Below, in pieces: positions 34,674 to 44,785 of a stretch of 57,624 nucleotides of DNA. Position 1 is the first letter of the stretch. Every line of letters starts with the position of its first letter. A model generated the notes under the pieces. That model was not told where the DNA came from, searched no databases, and saw only the letters and a program-made list of their open reading frames with translations. The DNA is from a candidate division BRC1 bacterium ADurb.Bin183. GTDB taxonomy: Bacteria > Sumerlaeota > Sumerlaeia > MWCT01. Made by a program: the position numbers and the translations under genes. The stretch spans positions 1 through 57,624 of the forward strand of contig MWCT01000008.1 in NCBI GenBank assembly GCA_002070185.1, read 5' to 3'.

Positions 34674-37016
34674 ATGAAAGAATCTGATAATATCATTTTG
34701 CCCGTGATTCCGCTGCGGGATATGGTCCCCTTTCCCAACAGCATTAATCCTGTCATTGTATTTCGTCCGCGCTCTTTTGCCGCAATGGAGCATGCCTTGG
34801 GGAAAGATAAACGAGTTTGCCTTTTGGCTCAGCGGCTTGAAAACGTGGAAAACCCCGAACCCGCCGACCTTTATAACGTGGGCGTTGTGGGCGAAATTGT
34901 CGAGAGCATGCGAGATCTTGATAATCAGGCAAGGTTGCTCGTGGAGGGACTCTATCCTGTGCGAGTCCTGAATTTTCTCAACTCTGGCGCATTTATTAAT
35001 GCCATCGTTGTTCGTCAACAAATCCAGATAGAATCAAATAAACGCATCGAAGCGCAAAAACGAGCCCTCATCAAACAACTTGAAGAATATTATCGCCTCA
35101 GCGATCGCATCCCAGACGAACTTTATTTTTCCATCAGAGTCGTCGAAGACACCCTTGCAATTGTGGACTCCATTTCAAATTATGTCCCATTCAAAAAGAT
35201 TGAAAAACAAAAGGTTCTTGAGGAAACCAAACTCGAAAAAAAGATGGAAAGATTGATTCGACTTTTGAGCTCCGAGAATGAAATCCTCAAAATTGAATCG
35301 GATATCATGGATGAGGTTCGCGACCGCATCGGTAAAAATCAAAAGGAAATCTTTCTCAGTGAACAGCTGAAGGTGATTGAAAAAGAACTCGGAATTCCCG
35401 GCGAAGACGAAAGCGACCTTCAATCTCTAAAAAAAACCATCGCAAAAAGTAAACTCCCAAAAGAGGCGTTGGAAAAGGCGGAAAAGGAATTTCAGCGTCT
35501 TCGAAAGATGGCGCCTCTTTCTCCTGAAGCTACTGTTTCGCTAACCTATCTTGATTGGCTGGCTGGACTTCCCTGGGGCAAAAAGACAAAGGACAATCTC
35601 GACCTTGATCGCGCACAGCGCATCCTTGACAAAGGGCATTATGGATTGGAAAAAGTCAAGGAACGCATCCTCGAATATCTCGCCGTTCATCAACTCGTCA
35701 CAAATCCAAAAGGACCCATCTTGTGCTTTGTAGGTCCCCCGGGCGTAGGAAAAACATCGCTCGCGCGTTCCATTTCCGAAACGCTCAACCGTAAATTCGT
35801 CCGCGTTTCTCTTGGCGGCGTGCGCGACGAGGCGGAAATTCGCGGACATCGCCGCACCTACGTCGGCGCTCTTCCCGGAAAAATCATCCAATCCATGAAA
35901 AAAGCAGGCTCCATGAATCCCGTATTCCTTCTTGATGAAATTGATAAACTCACAAAAGATTTTCATGGCGACCCATCCGCCGCGCTCCTCGAAGTCCTTG
36001 ACCCGGAACAAAATAAGGCATTCAATGACCACTTCCTTGATGTGGATTTCGACCTTTCATCCGTTATGTTCATCACAACCGCCAATGTCGGAGAAGACAT
36101 TCATAGAACACTCCTTGACCGAATGGAAATCATCCATCTTCCCGGATATACCCGCGAGGAGAAAATCGAAATCGCCCGCCAGTTCCTCATTCCCCGACAG
36201 ATTAAGGAGCACGGACTTTCCCGTCGCAATGTCCGCTTCACAAACGAGATTATCGCCTCTATCATCAACGAATATACCCGCGAGGCGGGCGTGCGAAATC
36301 TTGAACGCGAAATCGCAAAAATCTGCCGCAAATTCGCCAGAGAACTTGTGCGAAAGAAAAAAACATGGTCGGAATCAGTAAGCATCGAGCGCATACGCAA
36401 ACTCCTCGGACCGCCAAGATTCAAAGATCAGGAAAAACCGCAAGACTCCGAAGTCGGCGTGGCGACCGGCCTGGCATGGACAGAACTCGGCGGCGAGATT
36501 CTCCCGACTGAAACCACCGTCGTCAAAGGCAAAGGCGTTCTCACTTTGACCGGACAAATGGGAAACGTCATGCAGGAATCAGCCAAAGCCGCATTGACTT
36601 ACATTCGTTCCCGCAGCAAAAAATTCAACCTCCGCGATAATTTCTATAACCAGATGGACATCCATGTGCACATCCCCGAAGGCGCTATCCCAAAGGACGG
36701 ACCTTCGGCGGGCGTGACAATGGCAACCTCCATGCTTTCCGCCATTTCCAAACGCCCCGTTCGTCAAGACGTTGCCATGACAGGGGAGATTACACTGCGC
36801 GGCAGGGTGTTAAAGATAGGCGGTCTAAAAGAAAAAATCCTCGCCGCTCATCGAGCCCATATCAAAACCATCATCATCCCGCGTGAAAATAAAGATGACC
36901 TCGACGAACTGCCAAAAGAAGTTCGCAAAGATATTCATTTCATACTCGTAAACAATCTCGACGAGGTTCTGGACTCGGCGCTGCTGGCAAAAAATCTCCC
37001 ATCCAAGCCGTCTTAA
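34674..37016 (+). CDS. lon: ATP-dependent protease Lon
   Basis: A 780-residue LonA protease. The N-terminal substrate-binding domain ([15 protein letters not shown]) is followed by a coiled-coil region around residues 190-260. The AAA+ module has [15 protein letters not shown] and [10 protein letters not shown]. The protease domain has the catalytic dyad S678 ([12 protein letters not shown]) and K721 ([14 protein letters not shown]). Length and order match E. coli Lon closely. It degrades damaged and regulatory proteins in the cytosol. Co-expression with clpX is implied by the 7-base gap. Confidence 0.97.
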   Translation: MKESDNIILPVIPLRDMVPFPNSINPVIVFRPRSFAAMEHALGKDKRVCLLAQRLENVENPEPADLYNVGVVGEIVESMRDLDNQARLLVEGLYPVRVLNFLNSGAFINAIVVRQQIQIESNKRIEAQKRALIKQLEEYYRLSDRIPDELYFSIRVVEDTLAIVDSISNYVPFKKIEKQKVLEETKLEKKMERLIRLLSSENEILKIESDIMDEVRDRIGKNQKEIFLSEQLKVIEKELGIPGEDESDLQSLKKTIAKSKLPKEALEKAEKEFQRLRKMAPLSPEATVSLTYLDWLAGLPWGKKTKDNLDLDRAQRILDKGHYGLEKVKERILEYLAVHQLVTNPKGPILCFVGPPGVGKTSLARSISETLNRKFVRVSLGGVRDEAEIRGHRRTYVGALPGKIIQSMKKAGSMNPVFLLDEIDKLTKDFHGDPSAALLEVLDPEQNKAFNDHFLDVDFDLSSVMFITTANVGEDIHRTLLDRMEIIHLPGYTREEKIEIARQFLIPRQIKEHGLSRRNVRFTNEIIASIINEYTREAGVRNLEREIAKICRKFARELVRKKKTWSESVSIERIRKLLGPPRFKDQEKPQDSEVGVATGLAWTELGGEILPTETTVVKGKGVLTLTGQMGNVMQESAKAALTYIRSRSKKFNLRDNFYNQMDIHVHIPEGAIPKDGPSAGVTMATSMLSAISKRPVRQDVAMTGEITLRGRVLKIGGLKEKILAAHRAHIKTIIIPRENKDDLDELPKEVRKDIHFILVNNLDEVLDSALLAKNLPSKPS

Positions 37017-37070
37017 TCCATCTTTGATTCATTAAAAAGGCGAGCGTATCTTTTGAAAAAAATCAAATCG

Positions 37071-37101
37071 CCCCATAATGATGATTTTATATTTTATGGG
37101 G
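37071..37101 (-). terminator. Hairpin at the end of the TPR gene
   Basis: CCCCATAA (37071-37078) and TTATGGGG (37094-37101) form a perfect 8-bp stem with a 15-base loop. On the minus strand the stem begins at the stop codon and is followed by CGATTTGATTTTTTTC, so it may end the minus-strand TPR transcript. It may also block read-through from lon. Confidence 0.45.
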
Positions 37102-39127
37102 TCCGCCCCTCAAATTCTTGATTATTCAACCGCTCAAGATTCGCGCGGGCGATGGGGTCGGTAGGGGAGAGGGTAAGCGCCCGCTCCCACAACTCGCGAG
37201 CCTTTTTCAAATTACCCAATTGTATGCAGACAATGCCATAATTGTTTAGCGCGTCAATATTATCCGGATGCCGCTTGAGCAATTCAACATAAACGGTTGC
37301 CGCATCCGCGACCAGCGACGGGTTTTTCTCCATATGTGATTCAAATAATTCCGCAAGAAAAAGATAAGGCTCGGAGGCGTTCGGCGCAATCCTGATAGCG
37401 TCCCGCCATGCTCGCTCGGCATCTTGAATGCGCCCCATCCGTTCCAGCGCCAAACCTTTGTAGAAATACGACATGCCATAATCGGGATTGAGCGAGATGC
37501 CAAGTTCGGCAAATTGCAATAATTCCGCGCTTGCTTCTTTGCGTTGGGAGAGGATTTCCATCATCCCTGCAACCGCGCCAAGATGTCTGGGGTTTAAATG
37601 AATAACCCTGCGGAAAAATCGCTCCGCCTCATCAGGGCGTCCCTGCGCAAGGAGCAGTCTTCCCCGGAGGATGATGTTCATCAAAGAGGACGGAATTAGA
37701 GCCTCAGCAATATTAAAGGCTTCCTCAGCCTTTTCGAAATCCCTTTTTGCGGTATAAATCCTCGCAAACGTTTGAGCCCTTTGGAAATCTAAATTGATGC
37801 TGCCGCTTATATCAGCCGCATTAAGTTCTGTCAGCGCCTCATCAAGACGTCCTTTTGAAAAAAGAACCTGTCCATAAATGATGCGCGCCTGAGGATTGGC
37901 TGGATTTTTATGTACGGCATCCTGCCAGAGGTTCAATTCATCGCCCCAGATTCTCGCGCGCATGAGCGAAAGCGGAATGAATATGAGCAAGAAAATATAT
38001 GCGGCATTTCGCCAAGGCGCCTGAACGGGCGGGAGGCATTCAAAGACAAATGCGAGCGCAATCGCTGCGCCGATAAGCGGGATGTAAAGAAATCTTTCTG
38101 CCATCCAGATACCCAGGGGAAAAATATTCAAAACCGGCAGCAAAAATAAAATAAACCAGATAATTCCGAGCGAGAAGCGAGTTTTTTTAATGAAAAAACG
38201 GAATGCAAAAAAACAGAAAAAAACCTCAATAATCGCCGGTAGGATAAAAAGCGCCGAAACGAATGAGGCGATGATTTTTATGCCGTTTGTATAATCGCAG
38301 TTTTGTTTCAGGGGCAAAATCGCAAGCGCAATATATCGGAGGGCAACCTGCGGAACGTTGAGCCAAGTTGTCCGGAGGCTGCCCGTCGGATAAGAAGGCA
38401 TCCGAATACCCTTCACGAAAAAAAAGCGAATAATAAGAAACGCCAACGAAATAATAAAATAGGGGAGCAGTCTTTTCAGGACGTAAGCAAGTCGAGTTGA
38501 TATCCATGCGCGGAGGTTTAAAGAGTCGGAAAGCATGTAATCAACTGCTATAATGACAGCCGGAAAAACAATGATAAGTTCTTTTGTAAAAAGACCGATG
38601 GTGAAAAGGCAGAGCGAACCAATGCCGCTGTATATGCTTCTTCTCTCATTAAAATAAAGCAACAGCGCGGTCATTAAAAACAGAAGCGCCAAAAGGTCGG
38701 TTCTACCCGAGATGAAACAAACAGATTCTGAAGCAATCGGGTGGACGGCAATCACCATAAGACTTAAAAAAGCATTGTAAGGGCGAATGCGAAGGACTCT
38801 TGTAAAGAAAAAATAGCACAGCATTATGTTCGCAGCATGGAGTAAAAGATTTGTCAACCTCCACCAAAAGGGGCGGAGTCCAAATAATGCGTATTGCAGG
38901 GTGTTGAAGATGATGACGATAGGACGATAAAATGTGATTTGTTCAGTCTCGAATGCTTCATAAAAAAAATCGCGCGTGAACGCCTGCGGTATATTTTTCA
39001 ACGATTTGATGGCGGGGTTATGGGTAATCAGGAATTCATCGTCCCATAAAAAACCGCCCGTGAGCGAGGGGAAGAAAACGCCCGCCGAGAGAAAAATAAG
39101 TATGATGATGAATCCTGAATTTTTCAA
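37094..39127 (-). CDS. TMTC-like membrane protein with C-terminal TPRs
   Basis: A 677-residue protein. The N-terminal 400 residues hold about 11 membrane helices with the GT-C-type motif GGFLWDDEFLITHNPAI in the first loop, and VCFISGRTDLLALLF, typical of TMTC/O-mannosyltransferase-like bacterial proteins. From about residue 415 to the end there are roughly six or seven TPR units (NPANPQARIIYGQVLFSKGR, IDALNNYGIVCIQLGNLKKA). It may transfer a sugar to protein or lipid acceptors in the periplasm, or bind partners through the TPRs. The start is a TTG (39127). It lies 13 bases after queE. Confidence 0.8.
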   Translation of the reverse strand: MKNSGFIIILIFLSAGVFFPSLTGGFLWDDEFLITHNPAIKSLKNIPQAFTRDFFYEAFETEQITFYRPIVIIFNTLQYALFGLRPFWWRLTNLLLHAANIMLCYFFFTRVLRIRPYNAFLSLMVIAVHPIASESVCFISGRTDLLALLFLMTALLLYFNERRSIYSGIGSLCLFTIGLFTKELIIVFPAVIIAVDYMLSDSLNLRAWISTRLAYVLKRLLPYFIISLAFLIIRFFFVKGIRMPSYPTGSLRTTWLNVPQVALRYIALAILPLKQNCDYTNGIKIIASFVSALFILPAIIEVFFCFFAFRFFIKKTRFSLGIIWFILFLLPVLNIFPLGIWMAERFLYIPLIGAAIALAFVFECLPPVQAPWRNAAYIFLLIFIPLSLMRARIWGDELNLWQDAVHKNPANPQARIIYGQVLFSKGRLDEALTELNAADISGSINLDFQRAQTFARIYTAKRDFEKAEEAFNIAEALIPSSLMNIILRGRLLLAQGRPDEAERFFRRVIHLNPRHLGAVAGMMEILSQRKEASAELLQFAELGISLNPDYGMSYFYKGLALERMGRIQDAERAWRDAIRIAPNASEPYLFLAELFESHMEKNPSLVADAATVYVELLKRHPDNIDALNNYGIVCIQLGNLKKARELWERALTLSPTDPIARANLERLNNQEFEGRTP

Positions 39128-39140
39128 ATCGCTTTCTTGC

Positions 39141-39776
39141 TCATCTCCTGCGCTCGTCTGGACTCCAGATATATTTATGCCATTGGATATTGAGCCGGAT
39201 TGGAAGACGCGTTTTCAGAATCCACGCGGAAAGATCTGCGGGATTCAATTTGCCGAATATGGGAGAAAAAAGGACGCTGACGCGGTTGTGGAGATCAAAT
39301 TTTTTGACCACATCAAGGGCGTAGTTGAAATCTTGCAGATGCGATATCCCAAATTTCACCTCATCGAATTCTTTTAAGAGTTCCAGATTTTCCCAGCATT
39401 GATGTTCTGCCATGCCGCTGCTGGGGCATTTCACATCCAAAACAACGATAACGCTCGGAGACACATTTTTCAATGAAAACGTGCCATTGGTTTCAAGAAT
39501 TACACGATACTTTTTCACAAGATTTTGCAACAAGCGAGGCGTCTCTTTTTGCGCAAGCGGCTCCCCGCCTGTGACGAGAACGGTATCAAGCCCCGTCTTG
39601 CGGCAATAAGAATATATTTGCATCGGAGACATGGCGGAAAAATCCAACTGCGCAAATTTTGTATCGCACCAAACGCAATTCAGGTTGCATCCTCCCAACC
39701 GAATAATTGTGCAGGGTTGTCCAGCCCAGGTTGATTCGCCCAGTATGGCGGGATACATTTCAGAGACATTGAGCAT
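39141..39776 (-). CDS. queE: 7-carboxy-7-deazaguanine synthase (radical SAM)
   Basis: A 211-residue small radical-SAM enzyme. The cluster motif is C30-x3-C34-x2-C37 (LGGCNLNCVWCDTKFA), followed by VTGGEPLAQKE and ETNGTF. This is the QueE pattern, where the short CxxxCxxC loop and W-CDT are characteristic. It converts 6-carboxytetrahydropterin to 7-carboxy-7-deazaguanine in queuosine synthesis. No other queuosine gene lies in the window. AAGGAG lies 8 bases before the ATG. The TPR gene follows closely but need not be functionally linked. Confidence 0.92.
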   Translation of the reverse strand: MLNVSEMYPAILGESTWAGQPCTIIRLGGCNLNCVWCDTKFAQLDFSAMSPMQIYSYCRKTGLDTVLVTGGEPLAQKETPRLLQNLVKKYRVILETNGTFSLKNVSPSVIVVLDVKCPSSGMAEHQCWENLELLKEFDEVKFGISHLQDFNYALDVVKKFDLHNRVSVLFSPIFGKLNPADLSAWILKTRLPIRLNIQWHKYIWSPDERRR

Positions 39777-39920
39777 GGCATTTTCTCCTTGCCCGACTAA
39801 TTAACTTGATGATTAAATTATTAAATAGGTAGGTGTAAAGCCCATTTTATATCAAACAGGAACAAATTTCAAAATTATTAGTCTTAAATAAAAAAGAGTG
39901 CAAGAAGGAGGATATCAAAA

Positions 39921-42095
39921 ATGAAGGCAAATATTGTTCGATGTGCGCTGGTTGTTTCATTTCTATTGCTCGCCGCTTTGATTTTTGGGGATGGAGTCTT
40001 GATTGTGGGGCATCCCATTATTGCGTCCGATGTTTATCGTGAACCGTCTCTTCCAAAACCAGAAGCCCTACCGGTAAAGTATCATCACGTCACGGTTGAA
40101 ATAAATAATCAGGTTGCAACCACAAAGATTGATCAGGTGTTTCTTAATCCGCATAACATAATCCTTGAAGGGACATATATCTTTCCGCTGCCGGAAGAGG
40201 CGGCGATTTCTGATTTCGCCCTCTATATGGACGGATTGAAGGTCAGCGGAGATGTTCTCGAAAAAGACAAGGCGCGGCGCATCTATGAAGATATCGTCCG
40301 GCGCATGAAAGATCCGGGATTGCTTGAATATATCGGACGCAATATGTTTCAAGCGCGCATTTACCCCATCCCCGCAAAAGGCGAAAGGCGCATTGAACTA
40401 ACCTATCATCAAACGCTCAAATCGGATAGCGGCGTTATTCAATATGTTTATCCGTTGAACACAGAGCGGTTTTCGCCCAAGCCGCTTGAAGAGGTTTCTC
40501 TTTCAGTAAAAATCAATTCCCCCATACCTATCAAAAATGTTTATTCGCCCAGCCATGACGTTGATGTGAAGATTGAGAAGAACGAAGCGGCGTGCGGTTT
40601 TGAACAGAAAAACATCAAACCGGATAAAGATTTCGTTTTGTATTATACCGTATCGGAAAAGGACCTTGGGCTGAATCTGCTGGCGCATTGCAATAAAGGC
40701 GAAAAAGGATATTTCATGATGCTTCTTTCGCCGGGAAAGATTGACGAACCCGCGCATGAAAAGGACATCGTTTTCGTTCTGGATACCTCCGGCAGCATGC
40801 AAGGGAAAAAAATAGAGCAGGCGCGCAATGCGCTGAAATTCTGTCTCCAAAGCCTAAAAAACGGCGACCGATTTGGCGTTATCAGCTTTGCCACTGTTGT
40901 GAATGCATTTAAGACAGCGCTGATTGATGCAACTGATGCCAATAAAGAAGAGGCACTGAAATTTGTGGATGGTTTCCAAGCAAGAGGTGGCACGGACATC
41001 AACGGCGCGCTCATTCAGGCTTTGCAAATGTTTCCGGAATCCAAGCGCCCTCGCATGGTTGTTTTTTTGACAGATGGCGAGCCGACCATCGGCGTCACCG
41101 GCAAGGAAGATATTATCAAATATGTCTTAGATGCCAATAGGGCAAAAGCGCGCATTTTCGTCTTTGGCGTCGGAACGGATGTCAATACAGTTCTTCTCGA
41201 TAAAATCGCCGAGGATAATCGCGGCGTGCCTGAATATATTTTGCCGGATGAAAATATCGAAATAAAGGTTTCCTCATTTTATGATAAAATCAGCGAGCCG
41301 GTTATGGCTGACCTTTCGCTCGATTTTGGAAAAATCAATACCTCAGAGATTTACCCTCAAGTGCTGCCCGACTTATTTCACGGAACACAGCTGACCGTCT
41401 TCGGACGATATACGGGAGATGGCGCAACGGCAATTACACTGAATGGGTATATCGGAAATAAAAAACAGACGTTTGTATTTGAGAATAAATTCCCCGAATC
41501 CGAGCAAAAAAATGATTTTATTCCGCGACTGTGGGCATCGCGCAAAATTGGGTATTTATTGAGCAAGGTGCGTCTGAAAGGGGATAATAAGGAACTTGTT
41601 GATGAAATCATCCGCTTGAGCCGCGAGTTTGGAATCATGACACCTTATACATCGTTCCTTGTGATAGACAAGGATGAGGCGCCGCAGACCTCCGATTTTG
41701 TTGGAAGAGCCTCCCGCGTTCCACAATCCATTATGAGCGCGCCGACATCAGAGCGGCAGCGTGAAAGCTTTTCAAAAGCCATGAGCTATGAGGTCGGACG
41801 GGAAGCCATGGATGTTTCTAAATCCATTTACCAACTAAGAGCAAAGAGAATTGACGAATCGCCCTCAGCTGAAAACGCAGAAATCAAGCATATCGGGTCA
41901 AAAACATTTTACCTAAAAAATGGTTTTTGGATTGACTCGGCTTTCAAGGACAATATGAAGTTTAAGGAATTAAAGTATCTGAGCGAGGAATATTTTGCGC
42001 TTCTTAAAGCAAAACCCGCATTGGCAAAATATCTCGCTGCCGCTGAAAAAATGATTATCGTCTTTGAAGGCAAGTGCTATAAAATCACCGAATGA
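39921..42095 (+). CDS. Exported VIT and von Willebrand factor A domain protein
   Basis: A 724-residue protein with a signal peptide (MKANIVRCALVVSFLLLAALIFG). The VIT domain is at about 50-175 (HHVTVEINNQVATTKIDQVFLN, GTYIFPLPEEAAISDFALYM, and the FQARIYPIPAKGERRIEL turn). The vWA domain at about 275-455 keeps the MIDAS metal site DTSGS and FLTDGEP. A C-terminal region of about 270 residues includes a segment with RLWASRKIGYLL and is not otherwise recognised. VIT/vWA proteins are related to inter-alpha-trypsin inhibitor heavy chains and bind proteins or glycans. AAGGAGG precedes the ATG. The GH gene follows after 18 bases. Confidence 0.85.
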   Translation: MKANIVRCALVVSFLLLAALIFGDGVLIVGHPIIASDVYREPSLPKPEALPVKYHHVTVEINNQVATTKIDQVFLNPHNIILEGTYIFPLPEEAAISDFALYMDGLKVSGDVLEKDKARRIYEDIVRRMKDPGLLEYIGRNMFQARIYPIPAKGERRIELTYHQTLKSDSGVIQYVYPLNTERFSPKPLEEVSLSVKINSPIPIKNVYSPSHDVDVKIEKNEAACGFEQKNIKPDKDFVLYYTVSEKDLGLNLLAHCNKGEKGYFMMLLSPGKIDEPAHEKDIVFVLDTSGSMQGKKIEQARNALKFCLQSLKNGDRFGVISFATVVNAFKTALIDATDANKEEALKFVDGFQARGGTDINGALIQALQMFPESKRPRMVVFLTDGEPTIGVTGKEDIIKYVLDANRAKARIFVFGVGTDVNTVLLDKIAEDNRGVPEYILPDENIEIKVSSFYDKISEPVMADLSLDFGKINTSEIYPQVLPDLFHGTQLTVFGRYTGDGATAITLNGYIGNKKQTFVFENKFPESEQKNDFIPRLWASRKIGYLLSKVRLKGDNKELVDEIIRLSREFGIMTPYTSFLVIDKDEAPQTSDFVGRASRVPQSIMSAPTSERQRESFSKAMSYEVGREAMDVSKSIYQLRAKRIDESPSAENAEIKHIGSKTFYLKNGFWIDSAFKDNMKFKELKYLSEEYFALLKAKPALAKYLAAAEKMIIVFEGKCYKITE

Positions 42096-42113
42096 CCATT
42101 TAGGAGAATTTTT

Positions 42114-44669
42114 ATGAAAAATCGCTCGTTGGTAATAATCGCATGTATTTTTTTCTCATGCACCTTCTTGTATTCCCAAGAAAAAACGCAATCGCCAACC
42201 TCCGATTTATCACCAACTGCCGCGTTCTGGAAAGAGGCTTATGAAAAAACCTTCTTCGGCATCAACGGGACTAAAACATTTCATATCCCGGCAGATTTGG
42301 AAACAACCGTCGAGCGGCGAATTAAACTCATGAAAGAACTTGGAGTGCTCTGGGATCGCTCCGACTGGTGGTGGCATATCATTGAGCCGAGGCAGGGCGA
42401 GTTTGATTTTTCAACTCCTGATAACATCTTGAAATACTTCGAGGAGCGGCATATACAGATTTATCCAATTTTGTGCTATGGCGCTGCGTGGTGGAAAGAG
42501 CGCAACGCCCCGCTCAATGACGAAGAGATTGAACAATTCGCCAATTATGTTTCCAAAACTGTGGAGCGCTACAAGGGAAGTTTCAAATACTGGTCAATCT
42601 GGAATGAGCCGAATATACTGCCCTTCTGGGCGCCCGAGCCGAACGTCGAGCAATATGCCAAACTCCTGAAAAAAGCTTACAAGGCGGCAAAGAATGCAGA
42701 TCCCGATTGTGTCATCTGCGCACCGGTAGTGGCGCCAGTCGGGCAGTGGGATAAAAAATTCGTTGGTCGTCTTTTGCAACTTGGGTGTATGGATTCCTTT
42801 GATGTTTTTGATTATCATTATTACCGCAACAATATGCCGGAAAAGGAAGTCCCTGACGAGATAGCGGACATCAAGGCTTTCATGCGGCGGTATGGGGAGG
42901 AAAAACCCATCTGGATCAGCGAGTCGGGCGTCTCCGCTTTGATTGAAAATAAACCCGATTCCTACCACAGGCAGGCTGCATTGGTTGTCCGCAATCATCT
43001 TCTCAGCTTTGCCTGCGGAGTTCAGCGCTTTTTTTATTTTGACCTTCAGAACTGGAATGATACACCCAAAGAAACATGGGACAGCAAACTTGGACTCATA
43101 GAGGCGGGCTGGACGCCCAAACCGTCTTACCATGCCTATAGAACGATGGTCAAAGAGGTGGATTATAAAAAAATTATCGGACGATGTCCGATGCCGGATG
43201 AAGAACTTGAGGCGGTTCTTATTTATGATGAAAAACACAATGATTATATTCTTGCCGCTTGGCTTGCCAGAGATGACGTGGAGAAAAAAACCATCGAATT
43301 TGTCTGCAAGACCGAAGACATTAAAATAGTTCATCCTTATGGCGATGTTGAGATGCGCCCTTTGGAAAATCCCGCTTTGCCGGATCAATTAACACGCACA
43401 ATAATCATAGAGATAGACCGCCATCCGCGTTTTATTCATTATGTGGATGATGGCGCTTATCTTCCCAAAGCGGGTGTTCGATTGATGCCGGAAAAGATTT
43501 ATATGAACCCAACAGAAACAAAGCCGCTAAAAATTCATACCGATTCGCTTTTGGGTTCAGCGCAAATGAATCTCATTGAAATCAAGACGCCCAAAGGTTT
43601 TTTGTGGGATGCAGACAAAGGCGAGATTTCATGCGGCGATGAAGTTGCGCCGGGCATTTATGAAGTCTCGGTTTCCGCCGAAATAATTCACGGCAAAAAA
43701 CCGCAAACGACAAAGGTGAATCTGAAATCTGTTATTGAGATATTGCCGGCAACCATATTGAGTTTGAGACCGTATCTGGACGAAGGAAAATCTTTGGCAG
43801 CGGCAACAATTACCAATCAATCGCCATGGGAACTATCAGGTCGGATACGTCTTGAATCGCTTGCCGATTCGGGTTCAGAACTTATTGCGCAGCTCGATTC
43901 AGGCACAATCAAGGCTGGCGAAACAAAGATAATTGAGATCCCGTTTAAAAAACAAATCATTGATGACATGTTAAAACCATCCGTATGGCGGCTCAGATTC
44001 CGCCAATTTGAAAGCAAGCCCTTTCACATTTACCTTGCCCCTTTTGTTGAAAAAAAACCTATCGTGGATGGAAATCTTGAGGAATGGATAAATGTGCCTC
44101 GAATGGAAATAAACCGAAAAGAGCAGATTGTCAGAAACCCGGAAGGGTGGAGTGTTGAAGAAAATTCAGGTTTCGTAAAAATACAATTCACAAAAGACAA
44201 CGTTTTTATTGCCGCTGATGTTCTTGATGACGACCCGGTCTATAACCCACATCCGCCCAATATGCTCTGGAAGGGGGACATGATTGAATTATACCTTGGG
44301 TTGGGAGGTCCTGCCAAACGCACCATTCTGAATAAAGAGGTTGATTTTCAAATCGGCATTGCCCCGACGTATGAAAATAATAAACCTATAGTATTCTTAT
44401 TCCATGCCGACAGGGTTTTAGAAGACGCCAAAGCCGCTTATCAGAAATCATCCAACGGATATACAATTGAGGCATCCATTCCGCTTTCCGCATTGGGTAA
44501 ATTTGAAATGAAACCGGGGGATATTATCGGACTCGATGCCGCAATCAACGATTTGGACAAGGACGACTGGGCGCCAATCGGCAATGAACCCGGGCGCGCG
44601 ATTATGTGGAATGGCAGCGCCTCCAACTGGATTGATCCCTCCGGATGGGGAATGGCTATTGTCAAATAA
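42114..44669 (+). CDS. Exported clan GH-A glycosidase-like protein with C-terminal CBM9-like domain
   Basis: An 851-residue protein with a signal peptide (cleavage near LYSQ). The TIM barrel spans about residues 45-350. The acid/base Glu is E165 in YWSIWNEPN; the nucleophile is E270 in PIWISESGVS. This resembles GH39/GH5-like xylosidases or endoglycosidases. A beta-sandwich region follows (about 360-640). The last 210 residues match a CBM9-like carbohydrate-binding fold (FVKIQFTKDNVFIAADVLDDD, GYTIEASIPLSAL). It should cut a glycan outside the cell; the substrate is unknown. TAGGAG lies before the ATG. Confidence 0.82.
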   Translation: MKNRSLVIIACIFFSCTFLYSQEKTQSPTSDLSPTAAFWKEAYEKTFFGINGTKTFHIPADLETTVERRIKLMKELGVLWDRSDWWWHIIEPRQGEFDFSTPDNILKYFEERHIQIYPILCYGAAWWKERNAPLNDEEIEQFANYVSKTVERYKGSFKYWSIWNEPNILPFWAPEPNVEQYAKLLKKAYKAAKNADPDCVICAPVVAPVGQWDKKFVGRLLQLGCMDSFDVFDYHYYRNNMPEKEVPDEIADIKAFMRRYGEEKPIWISESGVSALIENKPDSYHRQAALVVRNHLLSFACGVQRFFYFDLQNWNDTPKETWDSKLGLIEAGWTPKPSYHAYRTMVKEVDYKKIIGRCPMPDEELEAVLIYDEKHNDYILAAWLARDDVEKKTIEFVCKTEDIKIVHPYGDVEMRPLENPALPDQLTRTIIIEIDRHPRFIHYVDDGAYLPKAGVRLMPEKIYMNPTETKPLKIHTDSLLGSAQMNLIEIKTPKGFLWDADKGEISCGDEVAPGIYEVSVSAEIIHGKKPQTTKVNLKSVIEILPATILSLRPYLDEGKSLAAATITNQSPWELSGRIRLESLADSGSELIAQLDSGTIKAGETKIIEIPFKKQIIDDMLKPSVWRLRFRQFESKPFHIYLAPFVEKKPIVDGNLEEWINVPRMEINRKEQIVRNPEGWSVEENSGFVKIQFTKDNVFIAADVLDDDPVYNPHPPNMLWKGDMIELYLGLGGPAKRTILNKEVDFQIGIAPTYENNKPIVFLFHADRVLEDAKAAYQKSSNGYTIEASIPLSALGKFEMKPGDIIGLDAAINDLDKDDWAPIGNEPGRAIMWNGSASNWIDPSGWGMAIVK

Positions 44670-44688
44670 GATATTTAATCAATATAAT
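44659..44688 (+). promoter_or_regulatory. Candidate sigma-70 promoter for the YYY gene
   Basis: TTGTCA (44659-44664, 5 of 6), an 18-base spacer and a perfect TATAAT (44683-44688) overlap the end of the GH gene and lie about 98 bases before the YYY ATG. It would give the YYY/TIGR03663 pair its own transcript in addition to read-through. Confidence 0.5.
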
Positions 44689-44785
44689 CGTTTGCTTTCC
44701 TGTCTTTTTTTGCTTGCGCAGTGGATATCTTTTGGCACACTTTCCATCAATTTATGAAAATAAAAATGGGAAGTAATTCGTAGTT

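Noticed and set aside
39921..42095. A vWA-based defence system or MoxR/vWA pair
   Set aside because: The protein is exported, has a VIT domain, and no MoxR ATPase or nuclease lies beside it.
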